A DNA stretch of 64,000 bases from Labyrinthula sp. Ha (lineage: Eukaryota; Sar; Bigyra; Labyrinthulida; Labyrinthulaceae). A program made the position numbers and the translations under genes. Each line of letters starts with the position of its first letter. The first letter of the stretch is position 1. Below the pieces are notes generated by a model that made no database searches, was not told the origin of the DNA, and saw only the letters and a list, made by a program, of their open reading frames with translations. Shown here piece by piece: positions 47,327 to 58,874 of this stretch. Location: positions 186,001 to 250,000 of the forward strand of contig JAALGZ010000034.1 in NCBI GenBank assembly GCA_015227615.1, written 5' to 3'.

Positions 47327-47530
47327 TTAATTAGGTTTCTTTAAATATAAAATTGTCATAAATTTGATATTAATAACTCCTAAAGGCCATAATATATCAC
47401 TAGCCCCAGCATACGCCCCATGAAACTGTGTTGCTTCTTCTTGTAAGATAAACTCTCCTATGGGTGATTTCATAACCAAGTGAATATCTTTGCTTACATA
47501 GTAACCAGGGGATCGTTTTCTGCTTTGCAT
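47327..47530 (-). CDS. unrecognised coding-like ORF, possibly one exon of several
   Basis: An ATG-started frame of 67 residues with good codon texture and a stretch (IHLVMKSPIGEFILQEEA) that faintly recalls a beta-sandwich (GOLD-like) pattern. Just beyond it on the same strand, about 47222-47317, is a second open stretch in another frame (DEYKKQICRSFKLYAASGYP) with equally coding-like codons. The two could be exons of one small gene, but I could not find a GTA...AG intron of usual length joining them. A decayed gene or chance is also possible. Confidence 0.25.
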   Translation of the reverse strand: MQSRKRSPGYYVSKDIHLVMKSPIGEFILQEEATQFHGAYAGASDILWPLGVINIKFMTILYLKKPN

Positions 47531-50500
47531 CTGTTTAATATTACCTGATATACTAAAGGTGAAGTGAAAATCATTTTAATGGGGAATATTTATTTAAAAA
47601 TATTTATATTTACGTAACTGAGGCATAAACATGGAAACCCAGATTCAACTCTACTTTATTATCAAAATTCGATAAAACAGAATATTCTCTAAAGTTTTTA
47701 TTCAAAATCACAGCTTTATTACCTGACTTTAGTTTACCTCAACATAGTTCTAGATATATTTTGTAAAAATTGAGAAATAGTCTCGTATAATGACAACCTG
47801 CAGGAATTAAATGATCATTTGTACGTGAGCTATGTTCTTGACATACAGTTATTAAATCTCAACTTAAACGTTTTAATGATACATGTTTTTTCGTATGAAT
47901 TACTCTTATAAAATACCCATGGATTATAGGAGTTACACTTACAGCACATGTTGATATCTCATAACGAATTGAATGCATGACATCAGAATATAATTCATAC
48001 TAAACACCAAGTCTCTATGTTAGAGCAAATTATTAATCAAAAGATGAAAGTTTCCTACCTAAAGCTATTAGGAAATTAGACTATATCTAATTATTGAACA
48101 CGCCATACCAGTTATATCTTTTAGTCGTTTTTTAATAAAAACTCCGCAGATAAGCTTAAAATCTACAAAGTCTGCAAACAATATATACATTAACACATTG
48201 ATATATGAGTTCACTGAATTCGATTTTAGCGCTTCTAAGAAAATTTCTCTCTCTTATTTGTTATTACTATAGTCCATCAAGTACTTAATCAAGACTTCGC
48301 AAAACTTGAACCTAATACTGCTCTGTACTTTAATAAACACCTTCCAGAAAGTGATATTCATAAAGTTCGGAATTTTTGGTTGCACTGTTGTATTCAGTGA
48401 TTACATCCAGGAACCAGTGTGAATAGAAAATACCTTCTAAATATAAGGAAGAGTGTATCTAATGTCTAATATAACACTTAAGTATCGGAAAACAGCAGGT
48501 TTCAGGTTTTTAACCATATTAGGGACAGATAGCTTTCTCAGATTAGCCCCGGGAGTATATTCATCTGACAGAAACTTCCGGAATGGTGTTTTGCTTTAGG
48601 TTTGGTATATTGTTTTGGGAAAGTTATTTTACCAAAACTATACATTTTAGCCAATATCAATGCCGATATCATTAAGACCCTTCAATGCCACGCTACAGAG
48701 GTAGTCCAGGGCAAAAGAAGATAGAACTTTAAGAGAGTTCCATTAAAGTTCTGTGTCAAAACATATTCTAATCTAATGGTGTGGGCTTTCTATTGTACTC
48801 CATAGTAGGTGATAGTATTATTTTCCAAATTGATTTTTGTTAAATCACTTGAGTAAGGTAGCTTACAAATTTAAAGAAATAGGAATCTCCATTACTATAT
48901 GTTAAAGCGGTTTCTCACCTGCAAAAGAAAGTATATATAGTTACACATTATCTGAACGTAACTTAAAAGGTAGCGAAGTCAGTTCCGAAAAAATGTGCAA
49001 TATGACTGATGAAATTAATATAGCTCTAAAATAAAGGAACAACCATAGTTGATATTATTATAGAGTAGTATAAAATGAAAAAATACTGGATAAAACAAAT
49101 ATTAAATAATTTTATTAGTCACGAAAGTAAGAACAAAATTAGTTAGGGTTATTTGGGTCAGTATGTTCATTTGAACCTTGAAGAATAGGTAAATATCAGC
49201 TCATCTTTCTTAATGTAAAGTCAAACAACAAAAAATATGTTGTGGCTACTCATGTCTAATGGATCTGAAAAAAGCACTGTATTTAATTAATCCCGGCGGG
49301 GATATGTAAACTGATACACAACATCTGATCTCATTGTGGAATTAAGGGGACCAAGGTTCACAGCTGAAGAGGTATTTGAAGTAATTTATCACTAGATCTA
49401 TTAGGATGTCCAGTAAAGCTATTAAAAATCACTAGCAAGTTTAATTAACAATGCGGACGACTAGAGTCGTTATATACCAGTATTTATTGATGGTAGTTAC
49501 ATATCTGGTATTAATTCAAGTAATATTCGACTTTTCTTTTGAAATCCAGAACCCAGGTATTAATTAATATTCACAACCAATGGTTTTGTAGTTGCCATGA
49601 ATTTAGTCTTTGGTTATTTTTCTGTAAAATAATATACGGATGTGAGCCTGAAAAAACGTGAATTTCAATTTCCGTTGCGAAAAACTCATTTCTCTATCTC
49701 CTTGGGATCTACTTCAAGAGAATAGTAAAGTTTTAAAGCACAAATTTTAAGCTCAGCCACCATTGTTTATTTATTTTTATTAGAGGTGTTTTTGCTTGGT
49801 TCATTGAAAGTAAGAAAGATTACGACATGGACTGTAGAAGAACTAGCCACCAGAATAATTATTTGAATCTATAATACATAAAAGGCCAAGGCTTAACATG
49901 TTGCAAAGCATTTTTTTATCTCGTAGGGTATCAAAATCTCCTCCGAATTGTAAGCAATCATTTTGTTGCCTACATTTTTTTCAGTCTTCGTTTAAATCAA
50001 ATGGTACAGACTTTTTGAGATTGTACTCGAAGAATTACTCTGATGTGCATTTAGTTATCAAAGCCAACAATAGTAAAAAAAACCTAAACACTATTATTTA
50101 ATACAAACTAACAATGTTGATCACAAGACAGTTTCGAAAAGTAAAAGAAAACAAGGCGAAAACGAAATGAAAGAACTCCTTTGACGTTCAGGTCCAATGT
50201 TTGTAACAACAGAGTGCTACTTTGCCGTAGCTGATTAAGTAATGATTTTACACTGAACAAGAAATAAAATCTCCGAAAACCTAAGATCCATCCCCCACCG
50301 ACCAATTGGTCGACTAGAAAAAACATTCATCGCATTGAGAATTACTAAGCACATGTTTTATAGCCGAAGCAATGTCTACGTGAGTGAAGGTGACCACTTA
50401 CTAAAACAGAAAATAGGACTATCATCCTTTGAACATGTACTCTTGTTTAGGGCATATCATTTTCAGGTAACTGGCTCCTAGAATTATACTTATCTATGAC

Positions 50501-52466
50501 TCATATATACACCTTTCCCGGCGTAGTAAACCAAATTTTTATTATCTTTGAAAATCAGTTCTCAAACACATAATTAAGCAAATAAAACTCAAAAAATAAT
50601 TAATACACCAGAAGTTGTGACTTTTTCTACCGGTATCTCTTTTTAATTGTTGAGATATGATACATTATTTTGTGATCAAGATCAACTCTCAATTGCAGAG
50701 GAGAAAATAATGGTCGTTTTTGCCTTGCTAGAAATCAATTTTTAATTATTGTCTAATGTTATTAAAGCTATCTTAATCTGACATAAACGATTTTAACAAA
50801 GTTCTAATATATAATGTGAACAAACTAACATAAGCCAACAGATATTCTTATATTGTTCCATGACACCTGTCAAAATTTCATTGGACACTTAAAAATAAAA
50901 TCTCCAGGATATGTACAAATAAGGAATTTTCTTCAAAACTTTTTCTCGATTAAATTAATGGAGTGTATATGAATCTTGCCAATCAAGATGTACAGTCAGT
51001 ACAGCTACACCAAACTAGCAAGAAAACGAGCGTTGAAATTTAGACTTGTATTTGCTACGGATAGAGATTCGGCACCAAGTTTCTGAGATTGACTTTTAAA
51101 TATACTTTAGAAACAAATGGACAAGATGGTAGAGACACATAAGTTGCCTAGAATTTAATTTAGTGGGAAACGGCAACTTAAAGTAGCTAGAATTTACTTC
51201 CTTAATCAGCTTTTACACGACAAGAAAATAATGTAGAGAGGTCGTTTTGTGCAAAGCTCCAAAAATGCCGCATATTGTTGAATTTAATGTATAACAGTTG
51301 CATATTTTTCTTTCTTCACAGAAACCTTTACGATTAAAATCAGCCTTGATATGAAAATATGCTCATTGATGTTCTTTGCAAAATTATGAAAGCATTTTCC
51401 AATTAAAAAAGCTTAATACTAGTAAAGATTTTTATAACCTATTTGATAATACATGAGGCGGTGCCTTATAAAAAATGCTTTTTGAGGTTGTGGGAATTGC
51501 TACAATGTGATAAAACAAGAACTGAAGTTTCTTTTAGAAATAATTATTAAGTACAGGATTGGATGCAAATTTCGTTAACAGAGCGAGCTTCTTCTTAAGA
51601 ATATAATTTTCTGTGAAATTAGTGCCAAAAGAGACTAGCAGCGCTGCTTAGCTCCGTTTGGATCGGACTCCTGTGCAGATGCAACAGAATCATTCACCCA
51701 TAATAGATTATGACTTAAATTTAAACTTAAGCTTTGAAGAATGCAAGAAAACGTGTTACCAATGTTTGAACATTTCCATTGATTGTTACTGGCATTGTGA
51801 AATTTATCTAACTCATTTAGGTGTTGTACGAGATATCTGCCATTTGCTGAGTTTTACATGAAAAATAGTCAGCAAATTCTACGAAACTACTACGAAGTAG
51901 CACGACCATAATCGAAGTCTTGATTGCTGAGTAATCATGAAACAGAACACTAACTCCAAAAACTGAATTCTCTAATTTCTCCTCGACCATAATGAATACT
52001 CAGTGACACAATATGAAGTTGAGTAAACACAGGATCTGTTATTTGGAAACTTTACTCCGTGTGAAAGCGAAGTTAATTCAACATTATCGAAAATGAAAAG
52101 TTCTAAGCTCAAAACTCTATTTCATATTTGAGTCATATTGAAAAGTTAATTTATAGTTTCATTTATATAATTTTCATACAAGATATATAATTCTTAAATA
52201 TTTTAAGGTAAAAACAAGAATAAGTATGTTTTAGCTTCTTATTTAAGTACTTAATTCTAATAATATATATTTTGCTGAATACATTCAACGGTTTTATAAA
52301 GTATTGGACCGGATATTTCGTGTTTGGGATAACTCCTCCCATTGGTCAATTTGTCCAATCAACGTCACTAAATTGCACACAAAATCCCTTGATATTCAGG
52401 AATCAAAAAATCTTTCAAAAGGTAAAAATATCTCTTTCTTTGCTTGATCACAGTTTAACCAAGCTT
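47531..52466. other. gene desert
   Basis: AT-rich, no convincing gene. Short frames at 49898-50101 and 51658-51861 show no motif. No RNA gene recognised. Confidence 0.5.
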
Positions 52467-52540
52467 TGATCGGTCTAAAGGGGTCGGCGTTCGATCACAT
52501 TTCACATGAGCCACCTTCCATATATATATAGACCGACAAG
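52467..52540 (+). promoter_or_regulatory. candidate 14-3-3 promoter
   Basis: A GC-richer block (GATCGGTCT ... GGGGTCGGCGTTCGATC) is followed by a TATA-like run at 52519-52530 and then AGACCGAC, a partial inverted copy of the first motif. The TATA-like run lies 57 bp before the 14-3-3 ATG, implying a very short 5' UTR. The composition stands out from the AT-rich flank; the regulatory role is inference. Confidence 0.35.
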
Positions 52541-52587
52541 GCATCGTTTCTGTTCAATTTATTTATGTGTTTAGGGCAAGAAAAAAA

Positions 52588-53376
52588 ATGAGCGAGGTGG
52601 AATCACAAAGAGAGGATTGTGTATACAATGCAAGGCTTGCTGAACAAGCTGAAAGATACGAGGATATGGTTGAGTATATGAAAACAGTTGCGAGGTACAT
52701 GTGTTCTCGCATCTTACTTTTTAGAATGGGCAAGGAGCTTTCCGTGGACGAACGAAACTTGCTCTCTGTAGCATACAAGAACGTAATTGGCGCAAGGAGA
52801 GCCTCATGGAGAGTTTTGAGCTCAATTGAACTCAAAGAAAGAGAAAAAGAAAAAACTGGAGCAGATCCTTCCAAGATACGTTCGGACAAAGTTATTTCAT
52901 ACAAGCAGAAAGTTGAGCAAGAACTTGACAGGGTTTGTGACGAGATTCTCGGAATTATTCGCAATAATTTGATAAAATTTGCTGAAACCGCCGAAAGTAA
53001 AGTGTTTTATCACAAGATGAGTGGTGATTACTATCGTTATTTAGCTGAATTTAAACAAGATGAAGCTAGGGAAGATGCAGCAGCTTCGGCAAGAGAGGCC
53101 TACTTGAAGAGTCAAGAAGCTGCTGAAGACCCGGACAACGGGCTCGCTCCTACTCATCCAATTCGCTTAGGCTTGGCTTTGAATCTTTCGGTCTTCTACT
53201 ACGAAATTCTGAACCACCAAGAAGAAGCTTGCGAGTTGGCCAAGAAAGCTTTTGACTCAGCTATTAGGGAACTTGATCAACTCCAAGAGGACAGCTACAA
53301 GGACGCTACGTTGATTATGCAACTGCTAAGAGATAATTTGACGTTATGGACTTCTGAGGGAGAAGAGAAGGAATAA
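52588..53376 (+). CDS. 14-3-3 protein, two exons
   Basis: Phosphoserine/phosphothreonine-binding adaptor, 252 residues after removal of a 30-nt intron (exons 52588-52694 and 52725-53376). Family signatures are [21 protein letters not shown], the YRYLAEF groove motif with its Arg-Tyr pair, and [11 protein letters not shown] with the ligand-contact Asn, so the binding groove is intact. The C-terminus is acidic (EGEEKE), as usual. The start is ATG at 52588, giving [20 protein letters not shown], aligned with family N-termini. The unspliced frame carries ten extra residues in helix 2 ([10 protein letters not shown]) exactly where other 14-3-3 proteins have none. Convergent with SURF6, stops 293 bp apart. 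A cytosolic dimer is expected. Confidence 0.97.
   Translation: MSEVESQREDCVYNARLAEQAERYEDMVEYMKTVARYMCSRILLFRMGKELSVDERNLLSVAYKNVIGARRASWRVLSSIELKEREKEKTGADPSKIRSDKVISYKQKVEQELDRVCDEILGIIRNNLIKFAETAESKVFYHKMSGDYYRYLAEFKQDEAREDAAASAREAYLKSQEAAEDPDNGLAPTHPIRLGLALNLSVFYYEILNHQEEACELAKKAFDSAIRELDQLQEDSYKDATLIMQLLRDNLTLWTSEGEEKE
52695..52724 (+). other. intron of 14-3-3 gene, 30 nt, stop-free and in frame
   Basis: Begins GTACAT and ends TTTTAG, with CTTAC before the terminal T run. It is a multiple of three with no stop, so it is invisible to open-frame searches. Removal joins TVAR to [13 protein letters not shown], the normal family sequence. Confidence 0.9.
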
Positions 53377-53669
53377 GTTTTGCTTTAAACAAAGATTAAT
53401 AGCGTTTAATCGTAAAGCTAATTGATTTGGATCTTTTTATTTTGTAAACAAAGGCGACATCCATGTATATCAGATTATCAAACATTGTTTCAGAGAATCT
53501 TTGGAACAACAAAATCTTAAACAGAGAAAAAAAGTTATAGTATTAATTCTGGATAAGGGTTTCATACAAGTAACAGCACATAAAGTAAAAACCTGGTACA
53601 TTTCGTTGTACTGCATATAAGGTCAAGTGGAAAAAGCAGAGTTCTCTGAAGAAAAACATTCTTTTCACT

Positions 53670-54587
53670 CTAGATCGACTTTTGCACATCCTCTATTCTT
53701 ATTCCCTTTCTCCTTAAAGAGGCCTCGACCTTGCTCTTCCGCCTATTTTCAATATTTTCATTTCTCTTCTCTATTCTCCGTTCTTTTTTCTCTTTCACTC
53801 CCTTTTTTCTTTCCTCCCAGTTTTCTTTCCTAATTTTCTTTTCTTTCTCAACTCTCTTAATTTGCTTTGCTAGATACTTTGAATCACTCATCTTAAGTTG
53901 CTTCTTCAACTTCTTTCCTTCTTCAACTCCACTCTTCGCCAACATCTCCATTTTCTTCCAAGCATCATTTTCACTCTTTTCATCCTTAGTTGCAGACTCT
54001 AGTTTCTTTTTTAACCCTTTTAAATCTCTGTTGCTTACATCTATTGCATTATTTTCAGTTTTGTGTTTGTCCTTAACCATGTTAAATACAACGGTATTTT
54101 CTTCTTTATTCGGTTCTTTTTCTCTTATCTCAGCAAGTTTTGCTTTCTTTTCCTTTCTCTTTTCCTTTTTCTTTTTATATTTATCTTGCCTAGTTTCTAG
54201 TTTTTTCTTTGCTTCTTTGGCTCTACGCTCTTCACTTGTTAAGGTTACACCTCCTCTTTGCCTCTTCATCTCATCCAACTTTCTCTTAAAATTAGATCGA
54301 ATATCCTGAGCTGATTTTTTCAAAGCCATTGGTTGGAATACTGTTCTTGAAGTTGGATTACGTCTCTTTGTCTTCAGCTTGTGACTCGCCACCTGCACAT
54401 CTGGGTATTTTCTTACCCCGTATGTATGCTGCACATGCTTTGGAATCAAAAGCTCTAAATTTTCAAAATATTGATCCAATCTCTTTGTCTGCTCACTTAT
54501 CTTGAACGTGGCTGGGTAGTGCTTCACAGTTATCTTCTGTGGTTTCTTAATCATCTTTTGCCTCAAACTTGCTTGATGACGTGGCAT
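53670..54587 (-). CDS. SURF6: SURF6/Rrp14 nucleolar ribosome-biogenesis protein
   Basis: A 305-residue, very Lys/Glu-rich protein. The C-terminal half matches the SURF6 domain: VVFNMVKD, then DLKGLKKKLESA, and a long basic helix (SDSKYLAKQIKRVEKEKK...NWEERKKGVKEKKERR). SURF6/Rrp14 binds pre-rRNA and helps assemble both subunits in the nucleolus. The N-terminal part (KHVQHTYGVRKYPD) is less conserved. The ATG at 54585-54587 is the first in frame. The opposite strand of this gene shows long Phe/Ser-rich open frames that are a by-product of the AAG/GAA codons. Confidence 0.85.
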   Translation of the reverse strand: MPRHQASLRQKMIKKPQKITVKHYPATFKISEQTKRLDQYFENLELLIPKHVQHTYGVRKYPDVQVASHKLKTKRRNPTSRTVFQPMALKKSAQDIRSNFKRKLDEMKRQRGGVTLTSEERRAKEAKKKLETRQDKYKKKKEKRKEKKAKLAEIREKEPNKEENTVVFNMVKDKHKTENNAIDVSNRDLKGLKKKLESATKDEKSENDAWKKMEMLAKSGVEEGKKLKKQLKMSDSKYLAKQIKRVEKEKKIRKENWEERKKGVKEKKERRIEKRNENIENRRKSKVEASLRRKGIRIEDVQKSI

Positions 54588-54651
54588 ATTGAAACCAAAA
54601 ACGAGAAACCAGTAGTTTAGAACTAAAGTCCTAGAGAATTTTACTACATGA

Positions 54652-54659
54652 CCGCTGGG
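54652..54659. repeat. target-site duplication of hAT element, left
   Basis: CCGCTGGG, identical to the eight bases at 58764-58771 on the other side of the element. An 8-bp duplication is diagnostic for the hAT superfamily. Confidence 0.95.
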
Positions 54660-54677
54660 TAGGGTTCTTTAACGGTA
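54660..54677. repeat. hAT left terminal inverted repeat
   Basis: 18 bases starting TAGGG, perfectly complementary to 58746-58763. Confidence 0.95.
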
Positions 54678-55306
54678 CGGAATTTACGATGGTTAACGTT
54701 AATTTTCCGTTAACTTTGCTTACCGTTATTACCGTTAAGCAAAATTTCAACTTCTTTTTACCGTTATTACCTTAGAATTAACGGTAATTCTGCTAAGTAC
54801 GTTAAGTAACAGTACATACCGGTATTTTGGGGCAGCTCAACAAACACCAAATTTTCTCTTTCCGGTCAAAGTCAAAACCAAACAAGTCCAGAAAAACTCC
54901 TTGTGTCAACAAAAACGATGGTGCAAAGAAACGAAAAAGTAGTTTTTGAACATGAAAAAAGAATAATTTGCTCGTCGAAGCTTCAAAATTAGCTGTCTTC
55001 TACTTGTTATAGATTTTGCTTAGGTGAACTATCTGGGAGACGTGTTTGATTGAGAAGAGAAAAGCTAAACTTATGTCAAAATAGAAGAAATCGTCTAAAT
55101 GAACTGAATTGAGGCTACAGTAATATTTTTTTAAGCATAATTTTAGTTTTTTCTGTGTTAAAATTTCAAGAAGAGGTCAAATTTTTATTAGTTTTGGATA
55201 GAAAACAAGTAAAAATTGTGCTAAAATTTTTTCAATAGTTAAAAAAGGGAGAAAACCTGCGCTAACAGGTTAAAGAACCCAAAAAAAAACTCATTCCATA
55301 ACTTTT

Positions 55307-55555
55307 CTATAACTTCATCCACTCTCTTGCATTCATCCTCATCATAAAAGTTTGATCAGACATGTTTTCCTTACCTCTATATTCAAATCGACCATGAGAG
55401 AAGGCTCTTTCAGAGCTGACACTGCTTGTTTGAATAGCTAAAAGCTTTCTAGCGACCTTTGCAAGCGTTGGAAACCTCGGTTCAGCATTAGCAGCTTCAC
55501 AGGGTTTTAAAAATATAACATTTTCTCTTTTTTGTGAACAACTGTATCTTTACTT
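55307..55555 (-). pseudogene. hAT transposase C-terminal (hATC) remnant
   Basis: Minus-strand open stretch of about 82 codons ending in TAG at 55307-55309 and lacking a start codon. It reads FPTLAKVARKLLAI, then SSVSSERAFS, then a Met/Arg-rich helix, matching the hATC dimerisation domain (consensus yPxLsxlArdxLaip-SSaxsERxFS). No ATG and no upstream transposase core (zinc finger, DDE residues) are visible in this frame or nearby. A neighbouring frame on the same strand (55507-55722) reads RSKSRNILYQRYPGADAKM and may be the adjacent part out of frame. The gene is therefore truncated or split by frameshifts or introns and probably not functional. Confidence 0.8.
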
Positions 55556-55729
55556 TTGAATAGAAAATAATTAGGAATCTTAGCTCCAACGACATCACCA
55601 AGGCCACTTTCAAAATTCAACTCTAACATCTTTGCATCTGCTCCAGGATATCTTTGATATAAAATATTTCTTGATTTTGACCTGTAGTATACCTTCAATA
55701 TTTTATTACCTTTGTCATCCAATTACTTA

Positions 55730-58640
55730 ATCTTTGCTGAGCTATCTGCAGATACGGAGATTTCTTAGTCATTTCTTGATTTCTGTTGGTTCTATTGAAT
55801 TGACACTAATGTAATATTGAGTTCATTTTAGTATAAGAGACATATGAAAATATAGAAAAGTAGTAGATTTTTTAAGTAAGTCAAACTTAGAGTTAAAATA
55901 TATAATTACCACCCTAATATAATACATTTTTCTCTATTTAAAATGATACCAAGTACGTTTTATAAAAACAAGAGCAAAATATTTAACTTGTAAGAATAAA
56001 AACATCACTTTTTTGCCATAAATACGTCAGAAAACGACCACAATACGAGTTTTTTCAAAAATTAAAAACGTATATCTTTGAAAATATATTACGGTCTTCC
56101 TTATGCCAATCTATATGTGTTTTTGAGTGTTTTATCATATGTAAAAGTTAAAAAAACATGTATTTTTATATATGAATTTGCAATTATATGATAGAGATCT
56201 GTATAATAAAAACCAATAAAAACTTCGAACTTTAAATTCTTCTTCTTTAAGTTACTGGAAATTGGTCTTAGATAAGGTAAGAGTCAAAGTTCTTGATATT
56301 TGTCCCATTAAAAGTTCAGTTTTGGCTATTTTAAAGTTGAGTGTAGAGTGAAGTTAAATTAAGTCAAATAACTATTGCTGAGATAAATAGGGAAGTTCTT
56401 CAAGTTTCCTCAAACAAAACTCGGAGGTACCCTAAATCATCAATACCTCTGGTTGAGTAGCATTTGTCCGGATTTTTTGTTACTTGGTATTACCCGTTCA
56501 GGAATATTTGACATTTAAGAGTATCCTTTTTCAGAGTTTCTGAGATCTTAGAAATAGGATACATTGTTAGGAAGTCTATACAGAATACTCCAATTCTCAA
56601 ACAAAGTTGTTCCTAGACCTAAATTCGCCCGTTATTTTGACTGGTGAGGTCTGTTTGGGCTTTAGACGAGTATTTCTGGAGGTATTACGCGGATTGAACT
56701 TGATAAAAACAGCATTTTAGCCCAATATCAACTTTTCTTAAAAAAAATATTAAAAATATTCTAAAACACAGAATTAAAAATTACAAATCATATTTTTCAG
56801 TTGTTGGGGGCTCTCTAACATAAAAATTTATGGGATTATAGAAAAACTGAGTGATTTCGTATTTTCAGATGTGCAGATTTTGAACATTTGACTCTTCTGC
56901 CTGAATGTTCGCTCAGCTACAGTTAACCAGAGAAGAAAATCCTTGAGAAATATTTTGAGAAGTTACATACGCCTAATTTCTAGGATCTGGGAAAAATCGG
57001 ATCATCTATAGAGTTGCTCTTCTTGATATTACGTTTGAATGCATGTTTTTTTTAGAGATCTGCAAACTTAGTGAAAAGGACCCTTAAAATTAGCCTTTTT
57101 TAGGTTTTAAAGTACTCATCCTTATCAAATACCCTGACAAAATACAAGGTTGGAAATATTTTTTTAATGTGAAATACAGTGTAGGTGATAATATTGTATT
57201 TGAGGAAGATTTGTGACAAAAACTAACAAATACTATATGCTGTATTTTCATTAATCCTGGCTTTTTTATACTTTATATTGTTTTAATCCTCTAAATTTTT
57301 ATGCGAGTAAATACTAGGCTCAGTTTGCAATATGTTTTGAGCTTTATAGAGTAGTTGAAAAGGTATTGTTGATTATATGATCATTATACTGCATTTTTGA
57401 AAAAATTGATGATAAAGTTTTCACCACCCCATAATAACAAAAAGAATAAAACAATATTGTTTGATCCTAGGTAAAAGTTGAATATAAGAGCTATCGTTGA
57501 CAATTTACATAGGTGGTGTAACCTTTTTCTTCATTGTTTTCTGATCGATATAAAATGTATGTGCCATATTTTGGTGATATTTTGCGTTCTACATGAATTT
57601 ATTCTTTTTGAATACTGTATTATCTCATATGACTGAAAAGTTATTTAAAAGAGCTTTTGAAAACTGTGTTTTGTTTTTCTTAACTCGAAAAATTCATTGA
57701 AAAATGATCTTCGCAATTATTGACAAATGCACCTAAAATACAGGATGACGTGAAAAGAACAGGGTAGAAAAGTATCTTCCAGCTCTCAAACACAAAAAAT
57801 TAAAAATAAATCGGTTAGAAAAAGCTTTTAAGATAATTTTTATAGATTACAATAGTGTTTTACATAAAAATTAAGCGAGGTACAAGAGAAACAAAAATAT
57901 GACCTGAAATTAACCAATATTTTTCAAATGTAGAAATACGTAGTTTAACCCTAGTATTTTCACGTAAAGGAAAATAAAAAAGCTATAACATCTTGTAAAC
58001 TTGCATTTAAATCATTTTAGAACTTTATTTGGTTCAAAAAGATGAAAAATTGATTGAGAAAAATAGTTTTTACTGAGGAAAATCTTCCTATGCTGAATTT
58101 TGCTTTGATATTCGGATATTAAAACGCATATAACTCGTGATTAACTTCTGAAAAATCTAAACTCCTTCCTTTGACTGTATAAGAAATTAAAATATCTTTT
58201 GAATGATATGTTATAGCTTTTCTGAAAAGGAGTTTAAGCCAAGATACAAGCATTTCTATAAGAAGATTTTGTAAACTTCTTGCTATGGCAAAGGTATTAC
58301 TTCTATTTTCTCAGTTGCATTTTCTCTCAGACAGTAGAATTGGTTCTTTAAAACTACTTAGAAAAGGTCTTTGAAATACTTCTCTACTCTCTAGGAGCTC
58401 AGTTTAAGCTTAGATTGAGATAATTTCAAGGGTAAGGTTAGTAGTCATAGGAAAATTTTCAAATAAAATAATTTGCACGTGGTGTTGATTCTATGTTGCA
58501 TTTACTTCTAAGTCAGCCTTTGCTTCAATTTTATTCCTTTACAAGAAGAATATAGGCATAGTATATTATGGAGATATGATTTGGGACAGAATATTAAATT
58601 GGTAAAAAAAATTGGGAACCCAAAAAGTTATCAGAATTTT
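55730..58640. other. non-coding body of the hAT element
   Basis: About 2.9 kb of AT-rich sequence inside the transposon with no open frame of note on either strand. It holds no recognisable transposase core. It is either fully decayed or an unrelated filler captured by the element. Confidence 0.6.
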
Positions 58641-58745
58641 TTTCTTACCGTTAATTTTCCGCAAATAAACGTTAATTAACAGAATCCTTAACGGTATTAC
58701 CGGTAAGCAAAATCTGGATATTTTTTTACCGTTAATTAACGTTTT

Positions 58746-58763
58746 TACCGTTAAAGAACCCTA
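58746..58763. repeat. hAT right terminal inverted repeat
   Basis: 18 bases ending CCCTA, the exact reverse complement of 54660-54677. Confidence 0.95.
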
Positions 58764-58771
58764 CCGCTGGG
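58764..58771. repeat. target-site duplication of hAT element, right
   Basis: CCGCTGGG, matching 54652-54659 exactly. Confidence 0.95.
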
Positions 58772-58874
58772 GCAGAAATACTCAGTTAAGATGTTGGAAG
58801 AAAGTAAGAAACTAATATTTTTCCTTAAAAACTTTCATTTTGATCTATATGTATTGAATAGTATTACATCTAGG

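Larger units (their letters stand above)
54660..58763 (-). mobile_element. hAT-superfamily DNA transposon, 4104 bp
   Basis: Complete ends: TAGGGTTCTTTAACGGTA at 54660-54677 and its exact reverse complement at 58746-58763 (18-bp perfect TIR), with an 8-bp target duplication CCGCTGGG on both sides. Both subterminal regions (54678-54830 and 58640-58745) are packed with ACCGTTAA-type repeats, as hAT transposase binding sites often are. The minus strand near 55307-55555 encodes the hAT C-terminal dimerisation domain. The remaining roughly 3 kb (55730-58640) is AT-rich with no open frame over about 65 codons, so the element looks non-autonomous or decayed internally. The perfect TIR and duplication point to a fairly recent insertion. 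Confidence 0.95.

Noticed and set aside
47537-47550. A 14-nt GTAATA...ACAG segment as an intron
   Set aside because: Half the length of every supported intron here, and no protein conservation supports its removal.
53731-54309. Long plus-strand open frame opposite SURF6, rich in Phe and Ser
   Set aside because: It is the reverse complement of Lys/Glu-rich codons of SURF6; low complexity and no motif.
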